From positions 1 to 31,196 of the forward strand of contig URUY01000033.1 in the NCBI GenBank assembly GCA_900551115.1: a DNA stretch of 31,196 nt, in the 5' to 3' direction. Position numbers and translations under genes: made by a program. The notes beneath the pieces are model-generated. The model did no database searches and was not told the origin of the DNA. It saw nothing but the letters and a program-made list of their open reading frames with translations. This DNA comes from an uncultured Lachnospiraceae bacterium (GTDB lineage Bacteria; Bacillota; Clostridia; Lachnospirales; Lachnospiraceae). Positions 7,641 through 15,951 of the stretch are shown here, piece by piece; the stretch's first letter is position 1, and every line of letters starts with the position of its first letter.

Positions 7641-9782
7641 ATGAGTAAGGAAGAATTGAAAAAAGATATAAAAGAATTATATTCATTGTATCGTTTCCAG
7701 TTAGAGAAGGAACTGGAAAATATACTTGTGTTTAGTTATTGTGTGGGATATTTTCATAATGCGGAAATTGTATTGTTGGAAGATGATGAGATATGCCGGA
7801 AGGCGGCCCTGGAAATAGAAAAAGAATATAGAGAGATAGAATATAATAGTGTTGTAGTAAGTTTTTATGAAAGTATACAGGCAATGCATGATAGATTATT
7901 CCGTGCCTTTTTTTATCTAAAAGATTCTCAAAAACGTTTACAATTAGAGTATGAAGGATTTTGTAAAAAGAAATCAGAAAAATTGTTAGATAAATATGTT
8001 TACATTCCCTGCCATTATCGTAATAGCAAGGGAGAAGACTGTGAAGATTTAGTCAATAATGTGGTGAAAAGTGCAGAAAACAAGGTGGCGAGGCTGACAA
8101 TTTTGGAGGCTGCGGCAGGTTATGGAAAGACTTGTACAGCGTATGAGATACTAAATGAATTTTTGAAGAGTCAGAAAGACAAGATTCCTTTGTTTATTGA
8201 GTTATCAAAAAATAGAACAGCCCGAATTTTCCGATATGTAATAAATGATGAAATTGATAGAAAATTTACTCAGCTTTCTTCTCAAACAGTTATTCATGAA
8301 ATCAAAAATGGACGACTTCCTCTTATTATTGATGGTTTTGATGAACTGATTGAACAAAAAAATGAGAAGACTATGCAGAATAATGCGGAAGAAATTGGAG
8401 AAAATTCTTTGACATTATTGTCAACGATTGCAGAACTGTTAGGAAATGATTCTAAGGCGTGGATTCTATTGACGACAAGACGAAGCGCTATCTTTACAGG
8501 GGATATATTTCAAGAATGGATGCTTTCCCATTTGGGAGAACAGTGTAGTGTTGACAGAATGCAGATACAGGCGCCTTCCTTACAGAAATGGATTACCCCT
8601 GAAAAGTATGCATTAATACAGCAGAAGCATATAGATGTGGAAAAGCTATCCAATCCAGTTTTGCTAACATTTATCAGAAATGCTGATATGGATGAATTTG
8701 AAGAGATGGTTCAATCATCAGATATGGTGTTGAAGAAGTATTTTGAATTGCTTCTTACAAGAGAGTTGGAAAGGCAAAATTTGGAGTTTACAGAAGAAGA
8801 ATTACATACGGTTATGAAGCAGCTTGCTGCAGAGTTTGTGCGGTATGACATGAAATCAGAAACGATAGAATTTATTCAGGACTTATTGCAGGAAATTCTC
8901 AAAGAAGATTTACTCCGTTATAGGAATCGATATAAGGAGAAGTATTTGAGAGAAGAAGGAATGTTATCTGCGGATGAATATATAAAAAGAGTGTCTCACA
9001 ATTATTTATTAGATCGTATTTCCACCAATAGTAACCAAATCAGCTTTATTAATGAATTTATTTTTGGAATTTTAGTGGGTGATGCAATCATAGATGGTAT
9101 TTTGAAAGGGGAGGAACTTTATGAACGATTTGTAGACATGTCAGCAACGGCTTTTGCGGTACGAGGGGAAGAAGTAAGAAAAAATTATTATGATAGAATA
9201 AAAAATCAATTAGGACGGTTTTCCAATATTTGTCGGTTAAATGCAGAATTGTGTTTGCTACATCGGATTAATAGTGATTATGCTACAGCATATTTTAGAA
9301 GTTTTTATTTTAGAAGTGATTTTTGTTTCTGTATGTCTCATCGGTTTGTGGATTGTACATTTGATACATGTACTTTTGATGGATGTATAATACAGGCAGA
9401 AGTATTTATTGACTGTAAATTCGTAAACTGCCAGTTCTATGATGTGAGTGTTGAAGGTACTCCGAATCCAAACTTAGTGTTTATGGGTTGTAATGGACAT
9501 GAAAAACTGACTAGCCCTCATGTATTTGTCGAAGAAGATGAAAGTGTTGATTTTTATGAAAAACTGGTATTAGAACAATTTTGGAAACGCGGGTCTGATA
9601 GGGCGGAGATGCGTAGAACATACACTGCGTTGTTTCGTGGTACCAAGAGCAATGAGCAGGTACATATACAGAATGCAATTAACGCGCTGTTGAAAAGAGG
9701 ACTAATTTGTGAGTTAAATGTATGTTATGAGTTGAATACGGCTTATATGGGAGAAATAAGTCGCATTTTAGGTAGGAGATAA
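7641..9782 (+). CDS. STAND/NACHT-like NTPase with pentapeptide-like repeats
   Basis: This 713-residue protein has an N-terminal helical region (1-150) of no family I know. A P-loop NTPase follows: Walker A AAGYGKT (about 159-165) and Walker B LIIDGFDEL (about 229-237), with the DGFDE pattern typical of NACHT/STAND ATPases, then a sensor-like LLTTR (about 277). A helical middle part leads to pentapeptide-like repeats (about 549-615; FVDCTF, TCTFDGC, FIDCKFVNCQF), which in these proteins can serve as a sensing surface. The last 85 residues look like a winged helix. STAND NTPases with such tails (Avs and NACHT families) act as anti-phage sensors that trigger cell death; that role here is inference. 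No nuclease or protease effector is visible inside it. The next gene, 41 nt on, encodes a RelA/SpoT-like protein that could be the effector. AAAGGA lies 6 nt before the ATG. Confidence 0.85.
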   Translation: MSKEELKKDIKELYSLYRFQLEKELENILVFSYCVGYFHNAEIVLLEDDEICRKAALEIEKEYREIEYNSVVVSFYESIQAMHDRLFRAFFYLKDSQKRLQLEYEGFCKKKSEKLLDKYVYIPCHYRNSKGEDCEDLVNNVVKSAENKVARLTILEAAAGYGKTCTAYEILNEFLKSQKDKIPLFIELSKNRTARIFRYVINDEIDRKFTQLSSQTVIHEIKNGRLPLIIDGFDELIEQKNEKTMQNNAEEIGENSLTLLSTIAELLGNDSKAWILLTTRRSAIFTGDIFQEWMLSHLGEQCSVDRMQIQAPSLQKWITPEKYALIQQKHIDVEKLSNPVLLTFIRNADMDEFEEMVQSSDMVLKKYFELLLTRELERQNLEFTEEELHTVMKQLAAEFVRYDMKSETIEFIQDLLQEILKEDLLRYRNRYKEKYLREEGMLSADEYIKRVSHNYLLDRISTNSNQISFINEFIFGILVGDAIIDGILKGEELYERFVDMSATAFAVRGEEVRKNYYDRIKNQLGRFSNICRLNAELCLLHRINSDYATAYFRSFYFRSDFCFCMSHRFVDCTFDTCTFDGCIIQAEVFIDCKFVNCQFYDVSVEGTPNPNLVFMGCNGHEKLTSPHVFVEEDESVDFYEKLVLEQFWKRGSDRAEMRRTYTALFRGTKSNEQVHIQNAINALLKRGLICELNVCYELNTAYMGEISRILGRR

Positions 9783-9823
9783 AATATATTAAAGTGAAAA
9801 GGAAGGTAGGAATGCAGTAAAAT

Positions 9824-10795
9824 GTGCATTCTCAAAACATTATGATAGAGTCTAAAATACAGGAAGAAAAAATAAAACCGCTCTTAGATAGAATTAATGT
9901 CGATAGAGAATTAAAGGAACAAATTGAAAAAAGATTAGATAGAGTTGGAATGTATTTTCATATCTTTGGGCGAGTAAAGAGTTCTTATTCACTGTGTCAG
10001 AAATTGATAAATAAAGATGAAGAATATGAGAAAGAAAACAAAAAACTCCAAGATTTAATAGGGATTAGGATTGTTTTATATTATGCAGATGATGTTCCGA
10101 TATGCCAAAAAATAATACAGTCGTTGTTTCATGTTCGTGAAGAAGACTCAGCAATAGACAAGCCAAGGATAGATGAATTTAGACCGAAACGGTTAAATCT
10201 GGTATGTGATATACCTCATGGGGAAGAAGACTATATTCAGAGAATACCAGAGGAACTATGGCGGGATTATCGTATTGATAAGACTTTTGAAGTACAGATT
10301 CGTACCATTTTCTCGGAAGGATGGCATGAGGTAGACCATGACTTACGTTACAAGCATAAAAAGGAATGGGAAAATCTCAATTATTACGAGTTTAACAGAA
10401 AGTTAAATGGTATCCATGCCACTTTGGAAGTATGTGATAATACTATTGTTAGTGTATTGGACTCCCTAGCATACCAATGTTATAAGGAAGATAAAATTGT
10501 AGAAATGTTCCGATACAAACTACGGATTCATATGAGTAATGAGATTGTAAACGAGGGATTACAGGTACTGTTTGAGAACAATAAAGATTTGCTAAAAAAG
10601 TTTTTTAGAGTGGAAAGAGGTGAGTTATTGCAAATATTATCAGATGCTATATTTGCCAGTATTCCACGCACATTAAACAATATTATATATATATGCAATG
10701 CATTACAGATAAAGGATAAAGTGATAAATGAAATGACGCCATCTCTAATAAAAAGTTGTTTTGTGCAGTGGAATGAGCAATACTCTTCTTTATGA
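9824..10795 (+). CDS. RelA/SpoT-type nucleotide pyrophosphokinase-like protein
   Basis: The (p)ppGpp synthetase fold spans about residues 25-200 of 323. ATP-binding motif GRVKSSYSL (about 50), metal-site motif DLIGIRIV (about 76-83, with DxxGxR) and FEVQIRT with the catalytic-type Glu (about 154-160) are present, followed by GWHEVDHDLRYKHK. The G-loop motif that normally reads GYRSxH is replaced by RPKRLNLVCDIP, so the usual Tyr that stacks on the acceptor guanine is missing. No HD hydrolase, TGS or ACT domain is present; the C-terminal 120 residues are helical and unassigned. Start is GTG 9824, or ATG 9842 six codons in; GGAAGG at 9801 is rather far from both. It follows the STAND gene closely and is probably in its operon. 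A toxic alarmone synthetase of the toxSAS type is the best guess; activity is uncertain. Confidence 0.8.
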   Translation: MHSQNIMIESKIQEEKIKPLLDRINVDRELKEQIEKRLDRVGMYFHIFGRVKSSYSLCQKLINKDEEYEKENKKLQDLIGIRIVLYYADDVPICQKIIQSLFHVREEDSAIDKPRIDEFRPKRLNLVCDIPHGEEDYIQRIPEELWRDYRIDKTFEVQIRTIFSEGWHEVDHDLRYKHKKEWENLNYYEFNRKLNGIHATLEVCDNTIVSVLDSLAYQCYKEDKIVEMFRYKLRIHMSNEIVNEGLQVLFENNKDLLKKFFRVERGELLQILSDAIFASIPRTLNNIIYICNALQIKDKVINEMTPSLIKSCFVQWNEQYSSL

Positions 10796-10926
10796 ATTTC
10801 TTAGAACGCAAGGAATTAAAATGCAATTTGGGGGGTAGAGAATATTGGATGTAATCTTTGGAAACTGATTGAGGATATGCAGGCGTTTGAACATACCTCA
10901 TGAGTAGTAAGAGTTAAAAAACAATC

Positions 10927-12713
10927 ATGAAGCAAAAGAAACCATTAAATGAAATGATATACTTACCGGAATATTACACCGGTAAATATTCTCAATTGTT
11001 ACAAAAAGAAAAAACACCAGAAATTCTATATTGGGATTTTACTAAAAATGTTAGTGAGACAGTAAAGTTACAGATTGAAAATTTGTTAACGTATACTCTA
11101 AAAACTATTAAGGACAGAGAAAAACGGCTAAATAACTATTTGTTGCCTTTAAAGTATTTGCTACAGTATGCGGAAGAAAGCGGCCTGCAGGACTTGTTAA
11201 AAATGGAAAAACTGCAGGAGGAAGAGTATGCCGCTTTTTTGAAGGCTGGCATGGGAAAATGTTTTGGAAGTCCGAGAAGGTTTATCGCGTTTTGTAGAGA
11301 AACGCTTTTTATTGAGAATAAAGAAATTGATTGGTCAGCAAATGTTTGGTATGTAGATAAGCTGAATATCGAGCCAGGCTGAATATCGAGCCAAGCAGGC
11401 ACAGCCAAGGAAATAATATTAAAACTTTTAACTTTCTCGATGTGATAAATATTGAAAACAGGGTTGCTTTACAAAAATATATCAAATATTTATTAACATT
11501 GACGTCACTAAATATCGGAACAATAAAGATTTTTTGTTGCCATGCGAAATCATTTCTAAGATATTGGGAAGAACAGTCAAGAGTGGTTTCAGACACTAAT
11601 CAAGAAACGGTAAATCAATATTTTTCAATGCTTCTTTTGATGGAAATAAGTCCGCAGAGTTATAACAATAAAATAAAAGCAGTTACAGATTTCTTAGTGT
11701 ATTTGCAACATGTTCAGGTTGTGGATCCATTTCCGATACCTGTGGGTCTATTTGAGAAGAAAGTATATCCGGTAGTTAAAAGGTACTCAAACTTGGAAGA
11801 GCAGCTAGAGTCTTTTTCTGAATATGTTTATGGCTTCCCCAAACATCTTTGTGTTATGATTTGTATTTTATTATACATGGGAATAGATAAGGGAAAATTG
11901 TTTCAGTTGAAAGATTCCCATTTTTATGTAAAAGATGAGGAAAGTTGGTTGAAAATTCCGGAAACAAATAGGAGCATTCCAATTCCGGAGGGATTACATT
12001 TAATGGTTTTGAAGTTTGCCATTCTGCAGCATATTCCCATAGATATTTATCTTTTTTATGACAACAAGGGAGCGCGGTATACATATCAGTCTTTTAGAAA
12101 AGCGATAATGAGGCAATGTTCACAGCGGGGAATTCTGGATAACGAATATGTTTTTAAGGGAAATGGATATCAAATAGAGTTCTGTAAGTGGCTCTATAGA
12201 GCAGGTGTATCCATTCAAGCCATTAGAGACTATATGGGATATGCATCTGATGAAACAGTTAAAAAGAATTTAGGTATTATAGATGAAGAGATAATAAGGG
12301 CATCTGAGTTATTCTTTCAAAAGATGGACAGTGTTTTGGGAGGTGCATTACCCGTGGCAAACTATGATAAAATGAAGGAATGTAATCAAGAGGAAAGCAG
12401 GAAAAAAGTTGAACTGGCAATAACGGAAATAAAACAGATGGAGATGGAAGGGAAAAAGATTTCGGTTTCAGAACTATCTAGAAATACAGGTTTATCAAAA
12501 GCGTTCTTTTATAAAAATGAAGATGTAAGAAGTGTATTGGATACCTCGACGGAAGCACAAAGAGAAAAAAATTTTGTTGCGGTTAAAGAAGAGGTAAAAA
12601 GGATGAGTTTAGAACGTCAAGTTGAATATTATGAGAAGAAAATAAAAGAGTTGATTAGAGAGAACAAAATCCTTCAAGCAGAAAATGCAAAATTGAAACG
12701 AAAGAATAATTAA
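10927..12713 (+). pseudogene. Tyrosine-recombinase-fold/TnpC fusion, frameshifted
   Basis: Two open frames (10927-11382 and 11442-12713, or 11361 onward) become one 589-codon frame if one copy of a 17-bp tandem duplication at 11361-11394 is removed. The joined protein resembles TnpB of Tn554-type elements: an N-terminal SAM-like DNA-binding part, a recombinase core (about 280-450 of the joined protein) and a C-terminal segment with VSELSRNTGLSKAFFY and a coiled coil, as in TnpC (DUF6262). In the core the expected catalytic residues are absent. The Arg I position reads MGIDKGKL, HxxR reads YQIE, GH is GY, and the Tyr region is VKKNLG. It therefore looks like a catalytically dead recombinase partner. 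No active TnpA-like partner is in the window, so mobility of the element today is doubtful. Confidence 0.8.
11361..11394 (+). repeat. 17-bp tandem duplication causing a frameshift
   Basis: GCTGAATATCGAGCCAG is followed directly by GCTGAATATCGAGCCAA (16 of 17 identical). The duplication puts a TGA at 11380-11382 in the upstream frame. With one copy, codons run through SRHSQGNNIKTF into the second half without a stop. Confidence 0.92.
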
Positions 12714-12776
12714 AACTGTGTTTTGTGTTGAAAACCTTGTAAATCAAGACTTCTTGCGTAGTTGAGAAATTTTGCA

Positions 12777-13355
12777 GACGAGCCGACCAACGATTTAGAT
12801 ATTGCCGCACTGACTATATTGGAGAGCTATTTGGATACCTTTCAGGGAATTGTGATTGCCGTATCCCATGACAGGTATTTTTTAGACAGAACCATGCGCC
12901 GTATCTTTGCCTTTGAAGGGGAAGGTAAAATCAATCAATATGAGGGCGGTTACTCTGACTATATATTAAGAAAAACCGTGGAAGAGCAGCTTGTGTCAAC
13001 AGAGGTGTCGAGAAATGCATCAGGAAATGCTGCTGACAAGGGGAAAACTCAGACAGATGTCTCTTCCAATGTGGATAATGCTGTAAAAACCGGGAAGCAG
13101 CAGGCTCCCAGAAAGCTTCGGTTTTCCTATAAAGAACAGAAGGAATATGAAACCATAGAGGCGGATATTGCAGCGTTAGAAGAGAAAATAGAGGCTCTTG
13201 AGGCAGAAATTCCCCGGTTTTCCAGTGACTTTATCAAGCTGCAGGAGCTGACAGAGAAAAAGCAGGCACTGGAAAAGGAATTGGAAGAAAAAATGGACCG
13301 TTGGATGTATCTGGAGGAACTGGCGGCAAGGATAGAAGCCGGAGAACTGCAGTAA
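12777..13355 (+). pseudogene. ABC-F ATPase, 3' fragment (from second Walker B)
   Basis: This is the remainder of the host ABC-F gene. It begins in the second-domain Walker B (DEPTNDLDIAALTILE), continues with the H-loop (VSHDRYFLDRTM) and the charged linker, and ends in the C-terminal coiled coil (KMDRWMYLEELAARIE). It aligns with residues 441-616 of the element-borne ABC-F. A TTG at 12762 would give a 197-codon frame beginning inside the element, but no Shine-Dalgarno precedes it and the Walker A, signature and first domain are missing. I therefore treat it as a relic. Codon use returns to the GC-richer host style right at the junction. Together with the 5' fragment at 2299, about 294 codons of the original gene are unaccounted for. 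Confidence 0.9.
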
Positions 13356-13356
13356 A

Positions 13357-13385
13357 GCCGGATAACTGTAATAGAGTTATCCGGC
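13357..13385 (+). terminator. Convergent (bidirectional) hairpin terminator
   Basis: A perfect 11-bp stem GCCGGATAACT/AGTTATCCGGC with a 7-nt loop lies between the end of the ABC-F relic and the end of the minus-strand GH74 gene. T-runs are short on both sides (TTTACT on the minus strand). Confidence 0.7.
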
Positions 13386-13398
13386 ATGAAATGCGGTT

Positions 13399-15720
13399 TT
13401 AACACATATCTCCGTACAGAGCGCCTAAAGAGCCGGTAGCAATATAAAATCTGCCAAAGGTACGGCAGTCTCCGTCGATGCTGTTGATATCGGCGTACAT
13501 CTGTTTTTCTGTATTAAGCTGCTGCCAGGATGCACCCTGATCAAGGGAACGGTGAAAACCGTAGTGGCCATCGATGATACCGCTGATATAAAAGGCCTTA
13601 TCTTCGTTTATATAGTCGCCGTCAGGGCGCAGAAGACCAAGTCCGAAACGGTAGACCACATCCCCCTCTTTCGTAATTTTAGTAAGGGAAACGCTGTCGG
13701 CAGTTTTATCGTATATCATTTTATAAAGCCCGTGTATGTTCATGGCAATATAAAGCACGCCCTCTTTTCCTGACTCAACGCGGATTTCTGTTTTGTTGGC
13801 ACAGTCAATCATGCCGAAGTCTACAGAAGGAAGCGCTTCTTTTAGTATGTAGCGGTCAAAGGAGGAACCGCCGTCTTTGCTGATGTATATCTGGGAATTT
13901 TCACCAAAACCATACATCAGGCTGGAATTAACACGGTCGGCAAACACCTTCATGCAACAGGAAGAGCCATCTGCGCCGCGAACCTGTACCAGAGAAAAGG
14001 TCTGCCCGCCGTCATGGCTGCAAACGATGGCGTCCATGGGGAGACGGATATTATCAGCAATGGACCAGACGATATTTTTACAGTCAGGTGACATGGCAAC
14101 CCAACCGGAGTTTACATTGGGATTTTCGATAAACTTAAGCAGGGCATCTGTCCGTTCGGAGAGACCGTAAGGCATGGGAAGCCGCTTAAAGGTGCTGCAC
14201 TGGTCGGTGCTTACTATAAGACCGCCTTTTGTTTTGCCGGTCCAGTTGCCTCTGGGGGTAACAATAACCGTTTCAGGACGTACATCGGAAAAATCTGCAT
14301 TGATGCAGGTAATATAGCGGTTGCCGTCATCATCTGCAAAGGAGTTGTCACAGGGGGTGTCAAGATCCTTAAAGGCAAAGCCGCCTAAATCACCCAGAAT
14401 ATCGATTACCTGTACCTCACCTGCAGGCAGGCTGTAAATATTTAAATGAACGGTTTCTTCAAGGCCTTTACAGCAATCGCTGAAAATGGCGGTTTCTTCT
14501 GTAAAATTACGGCAGACAAAAACGCCTGTACCGGAATTGAACCACACTTCATCCGGGTTAAAGGGATTGATTTTTAAATCGCTCAGCCAGTGAATCAGGT
14601 TGTGGCCGCCGTTACAGCAGGGCCGCATATAGGGGGTCTTAAAATCCATGCGTCCGATGGAAAGATCATAAAGCATGGGCTTCCAGGAATTGCCGTAATC
14701 AAAGGAAAGGAAAATCATATCGCCGTCATCCTTGCAGATGGTGGAGCAGGCTACCATGCCGGGGAGTGCTTGACAGGAGGTAATACCGGAAAAACCGTAT
14801 TCTAAAAAGCTGTTTTTCCCATCAGGTGTATTGCCTGCAGCCGTATCCTTCAAGGGGGTGATATCTTCATAGTCTGTGATTTTACCGTTATCGTCAAAGG
14901 TATAGCGCAAAACCATGCCGCCAATGGCGTCACCGGAATCACAGCTATAGCCGTTTTCTACCACATAAGAGCGTCTGCCGGTAACGGAGAGGGTGACATA
15001 GAGATAAGTGCCGTCAAAGTCACAGCGCTGTGCTACGAGTCCGGCAAGCCTGGAATCAGGAATGTCAAAAGCCTCCGGCATGGGAAGCTTGGAAAAGGTA
15101 AGTCCCCTGTCGTAGGAAACATAGAGACTGTGTCCCCTTAAGTGACCGGATTTGCGTACAGTGCCGGCGCAGCCGGTAACAATCGTATTGCCGTCTTTAG
15201 AAACCCATACAAGGGTCATCTGTTTTTCACCGTTTACAGGCAGTTCTTCCCAGGTATCTCCTAAATTTGTTGTGCGGAGCAGACCGCCCTTCTGGCTTGC
15301 AAAATAAAGTGTATCTTTTGCGGAAGAATCAAAAATCAGCCGGTAGCCGGTGCCGCGTCCGTTCCAGTTGCCGTGTACCGGAGTGGGCATAGGCTTATAG
15401 GAAAAAGTATTGCCGCGGTCTTCGGATATGGCAAAGACGCCGGTTTCCTTATCGGAGACGCCGCTGATTGCAAAGAGCCTGTCAGGGTGTTCCTCATCCA
15501 GTGCGATAGCAGTGGGATAGGATTCGCTTAAGTCAAACATGGTGACATGAGGAATCAGCGAAAGCCATTCATCTTTTTTGTAATCAAAACGGTAGGTACC
15601 GCCGATATCGGTGCGGATATACAGGATATCCGGGGTTTTTTGGGAAAAAAGAAAGCCGGTTACATAACCGCCGCCCGGTATGGGAAGGTTTTTGTATTCA
15701 TAAGGTATGATGGTAGACAT
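13399..15720 (-). CDS. GH74 family xyloglucanase-like glycosidase, no signal peptide
   Basis: This 773-residue protein shows the double seven-bladed propeller pattern of GH74 xyloglucanases. The start is IPGGGYVTGFLF followed by LYIRTDIGGTYRFD, with the conserved Asp38 of the RTDxGG motif that acts as catalytic acid/base in the family. It continues with GRGTGYRLIFD and many BNR/Asp-box-like turns (SEDRGNTF, TNLGDTW, SHDGGQTF, SKDGGSSF, SLDQGASW). The family cleaves beta-1,4-glucan backbones of xyloglucan. No signal peptide or anchoring domain is present, so it probably works inside the cell on imported oligosaccharides, which is unusual for GH74. AGGAGG lies 5 nt before the ATG. It is preceded by the 37-residue membrane peptide gene, with a terminator-like hairpin between them. 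No transporter or other glycosidase is adjacent. Confidence 0.88.
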   Translation of the reverse strand: MSTIIPYEYKNLPIPGGGYVTGFLFSQKTPDILYIRTDIGGTYRFDYKKDEWLSLIPHVTMFDLSESYPTAIALDEEHPDRLFAISGVSDKETGVFAISEDRGNTFSYKPMPTPVHGNWNGRGTGYRLIFDSSAKDTLYFASQKGGLLRTTNLGDTWEELPVNGEKQMTLVWVSKDGNTIVTGCAGTVRKSGHLRGHSLYVSYDRGLTFSKLPMPEAFDIPDSRLAGLVAQRCDFDGTYLYVTLSVTGRRSYVVENGYSCDSGDAIGGMVLRYTFDDNGKITDYEDITPLKDTAAGNTPDGKNSFLEYGFSGITSCQALPGMVACSTICKDDGDMIFLSFDYGNSWKPMLYDLSIGRMDFKTPYMRPCCNGGHNLIHWLSDLKINPFNPDEVWFNSGTGVFVCRNFTEETAIFSDCCKGLEETVHLNIYSLPAGEVQVIDILGDLGGFAFKDLDTPCDNSFADDDGNRYITCINADFSDVRPETVIVTPRGNWTGKTKGGLIVSTDQCSTFKRLPMPYGLSERTDALLKFIENPNVNSGWVAMSPDCKNIVWSIADNIRLPMDAIVCSHDGGQTFSLVQVRGADGSSCCMKVFADRVNSSLMYGFGENSQIYISKDGGSSFDRYILKEALPSVDFGMIDCANKTEIRVESGKEGVLYIAMNIHGLYKMIYDKTADSVSLTKITKEGDVVYRFGLGLLRPDGDYINEDKAFYISGIIDGHYGFHRSLDQGASWQQLNTEKQMYADINSIDGDCRTFGRFYIATGSLGALYGDMC

Positions 15721-15731
15721 AATATCCTCCT

Positions 15732-15763
15732 AAAAAAAGAGCCGGTACCTGTTGGCACTGGCT
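15732..15763 (-). terminator. Terminator/attenuator hairpin just upstream of GH74
   Basis: On the minus strand, AGCCAGTGCC-AACA-GGTACCGGCT forms a 10-bp stem with one mismatch and one G-T pair, followed by C and seven T. The T-tract runs directly into the AGGAGG of the GH74 gene. It lies between the small membrane ORF and GH74, so it could limit readthrough into GH74. Confidence 0.65.
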
Positions 15764-15771
15764 TTCTGTAA

Positions 15772-15885
15772 TTAATCTTCTATATCCTCATTGGCTGCAA
15801 CAGCAGACACCACCGAAGATACGACTGATACGATGACGGCAAACAGGATAATGAGCAATCCGCCGCCCAATATAAGAAGCTCCAT
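15772..15885 (-). CDS. 37-residue single-helix membrane peptide
   Basis: This short gene has a perfect Shine-Dalgarno (AAGGAG, 8 nt before the ATG). The peptide begins MELLILGGG, has one long hydrophobic helix (about residues 3-31) and ends with the acidic tail ANEDIED. A well-spaced minus-strand promoter lies 38 nt upstream. I do not recognise a family. The acidic C-terminus and lack of positive charge suggest the tail may lie outside. It precedes the GH74 gene on the same strand. Confidence 0.7.
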   Translation of the reverse strand: MELLILGGGLLIILFAVIVSVVSSVVSAVAANEDIED

Positions 15886-15922
15886 AAAAAGACTCCTTTC
15901 GAAAAAAGATTTTATTTCTTAC

Positions 15923-15951
15923 AGTATAGCCTATTTGGGAAGAAACTACAA
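15923..15951 (-). promoter_or_regulatory. Sigma-A type promoter (minus strand)
   Basis: On the minus strand TTGTAG (15951-15946) and TATACT (15928-15923) are separated by 17 nt, 38 nt upstream of the 37-residue peptide start. It would drive that peptide and, by readthrough, GH74. A plus-strand TATAAT at 16033-16038 probably serves the divergent EAL gene. Confidence 0.6.

Larger units (their letters stand above)
2812..12781 (+). mobile_element. ~10-kb integrated element inside an ABC-F gene
   Basis: The boundaries come from where ABC-F homology breaks and resumes. Left: ...TTTTG-GACGAA (core 2812-2816) in the first Walker B. Right: ...TTTTGCA-GACGAG (core 12777-12781) in the second Walker B. 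The shared GACGA, with a sixth base differing (A left, G right), resembles the short core left by tyrosine-recombinase elements such as the Tn554 group. The contents are clearly more AT-rich in codon choice than the flanks (many ATA, AGA, TTA). A terminator lies just inside the left end, and the rightmost gene is a tyrosine-recombinase-fold/TnpC-like fusion, matching a recombinase at one end. I see no convincing terminal inverted repeats, as is usual for this type. About 880 bp of host gene is missing between the two junction sites, so more than one event occurred. The exact ends are uncertain by a few bases. Confidence 0.8.

Noticed and set aside
11361..11441. Programmed ribosomal frameshift joining the two recombinase halves
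   Set aside because: No slippery heptamer is present in the overlap, and the 17-bp duplication explains the frame change fully.
12762..13355. A separate 197-codon gene from TTG 12762
   Set aside because: There is no Shine-Dalgarno, the first five codons are element sequence, and the rest is the tail of an ABC-F domain without Walker A or signature. It is a relic, not a gene.
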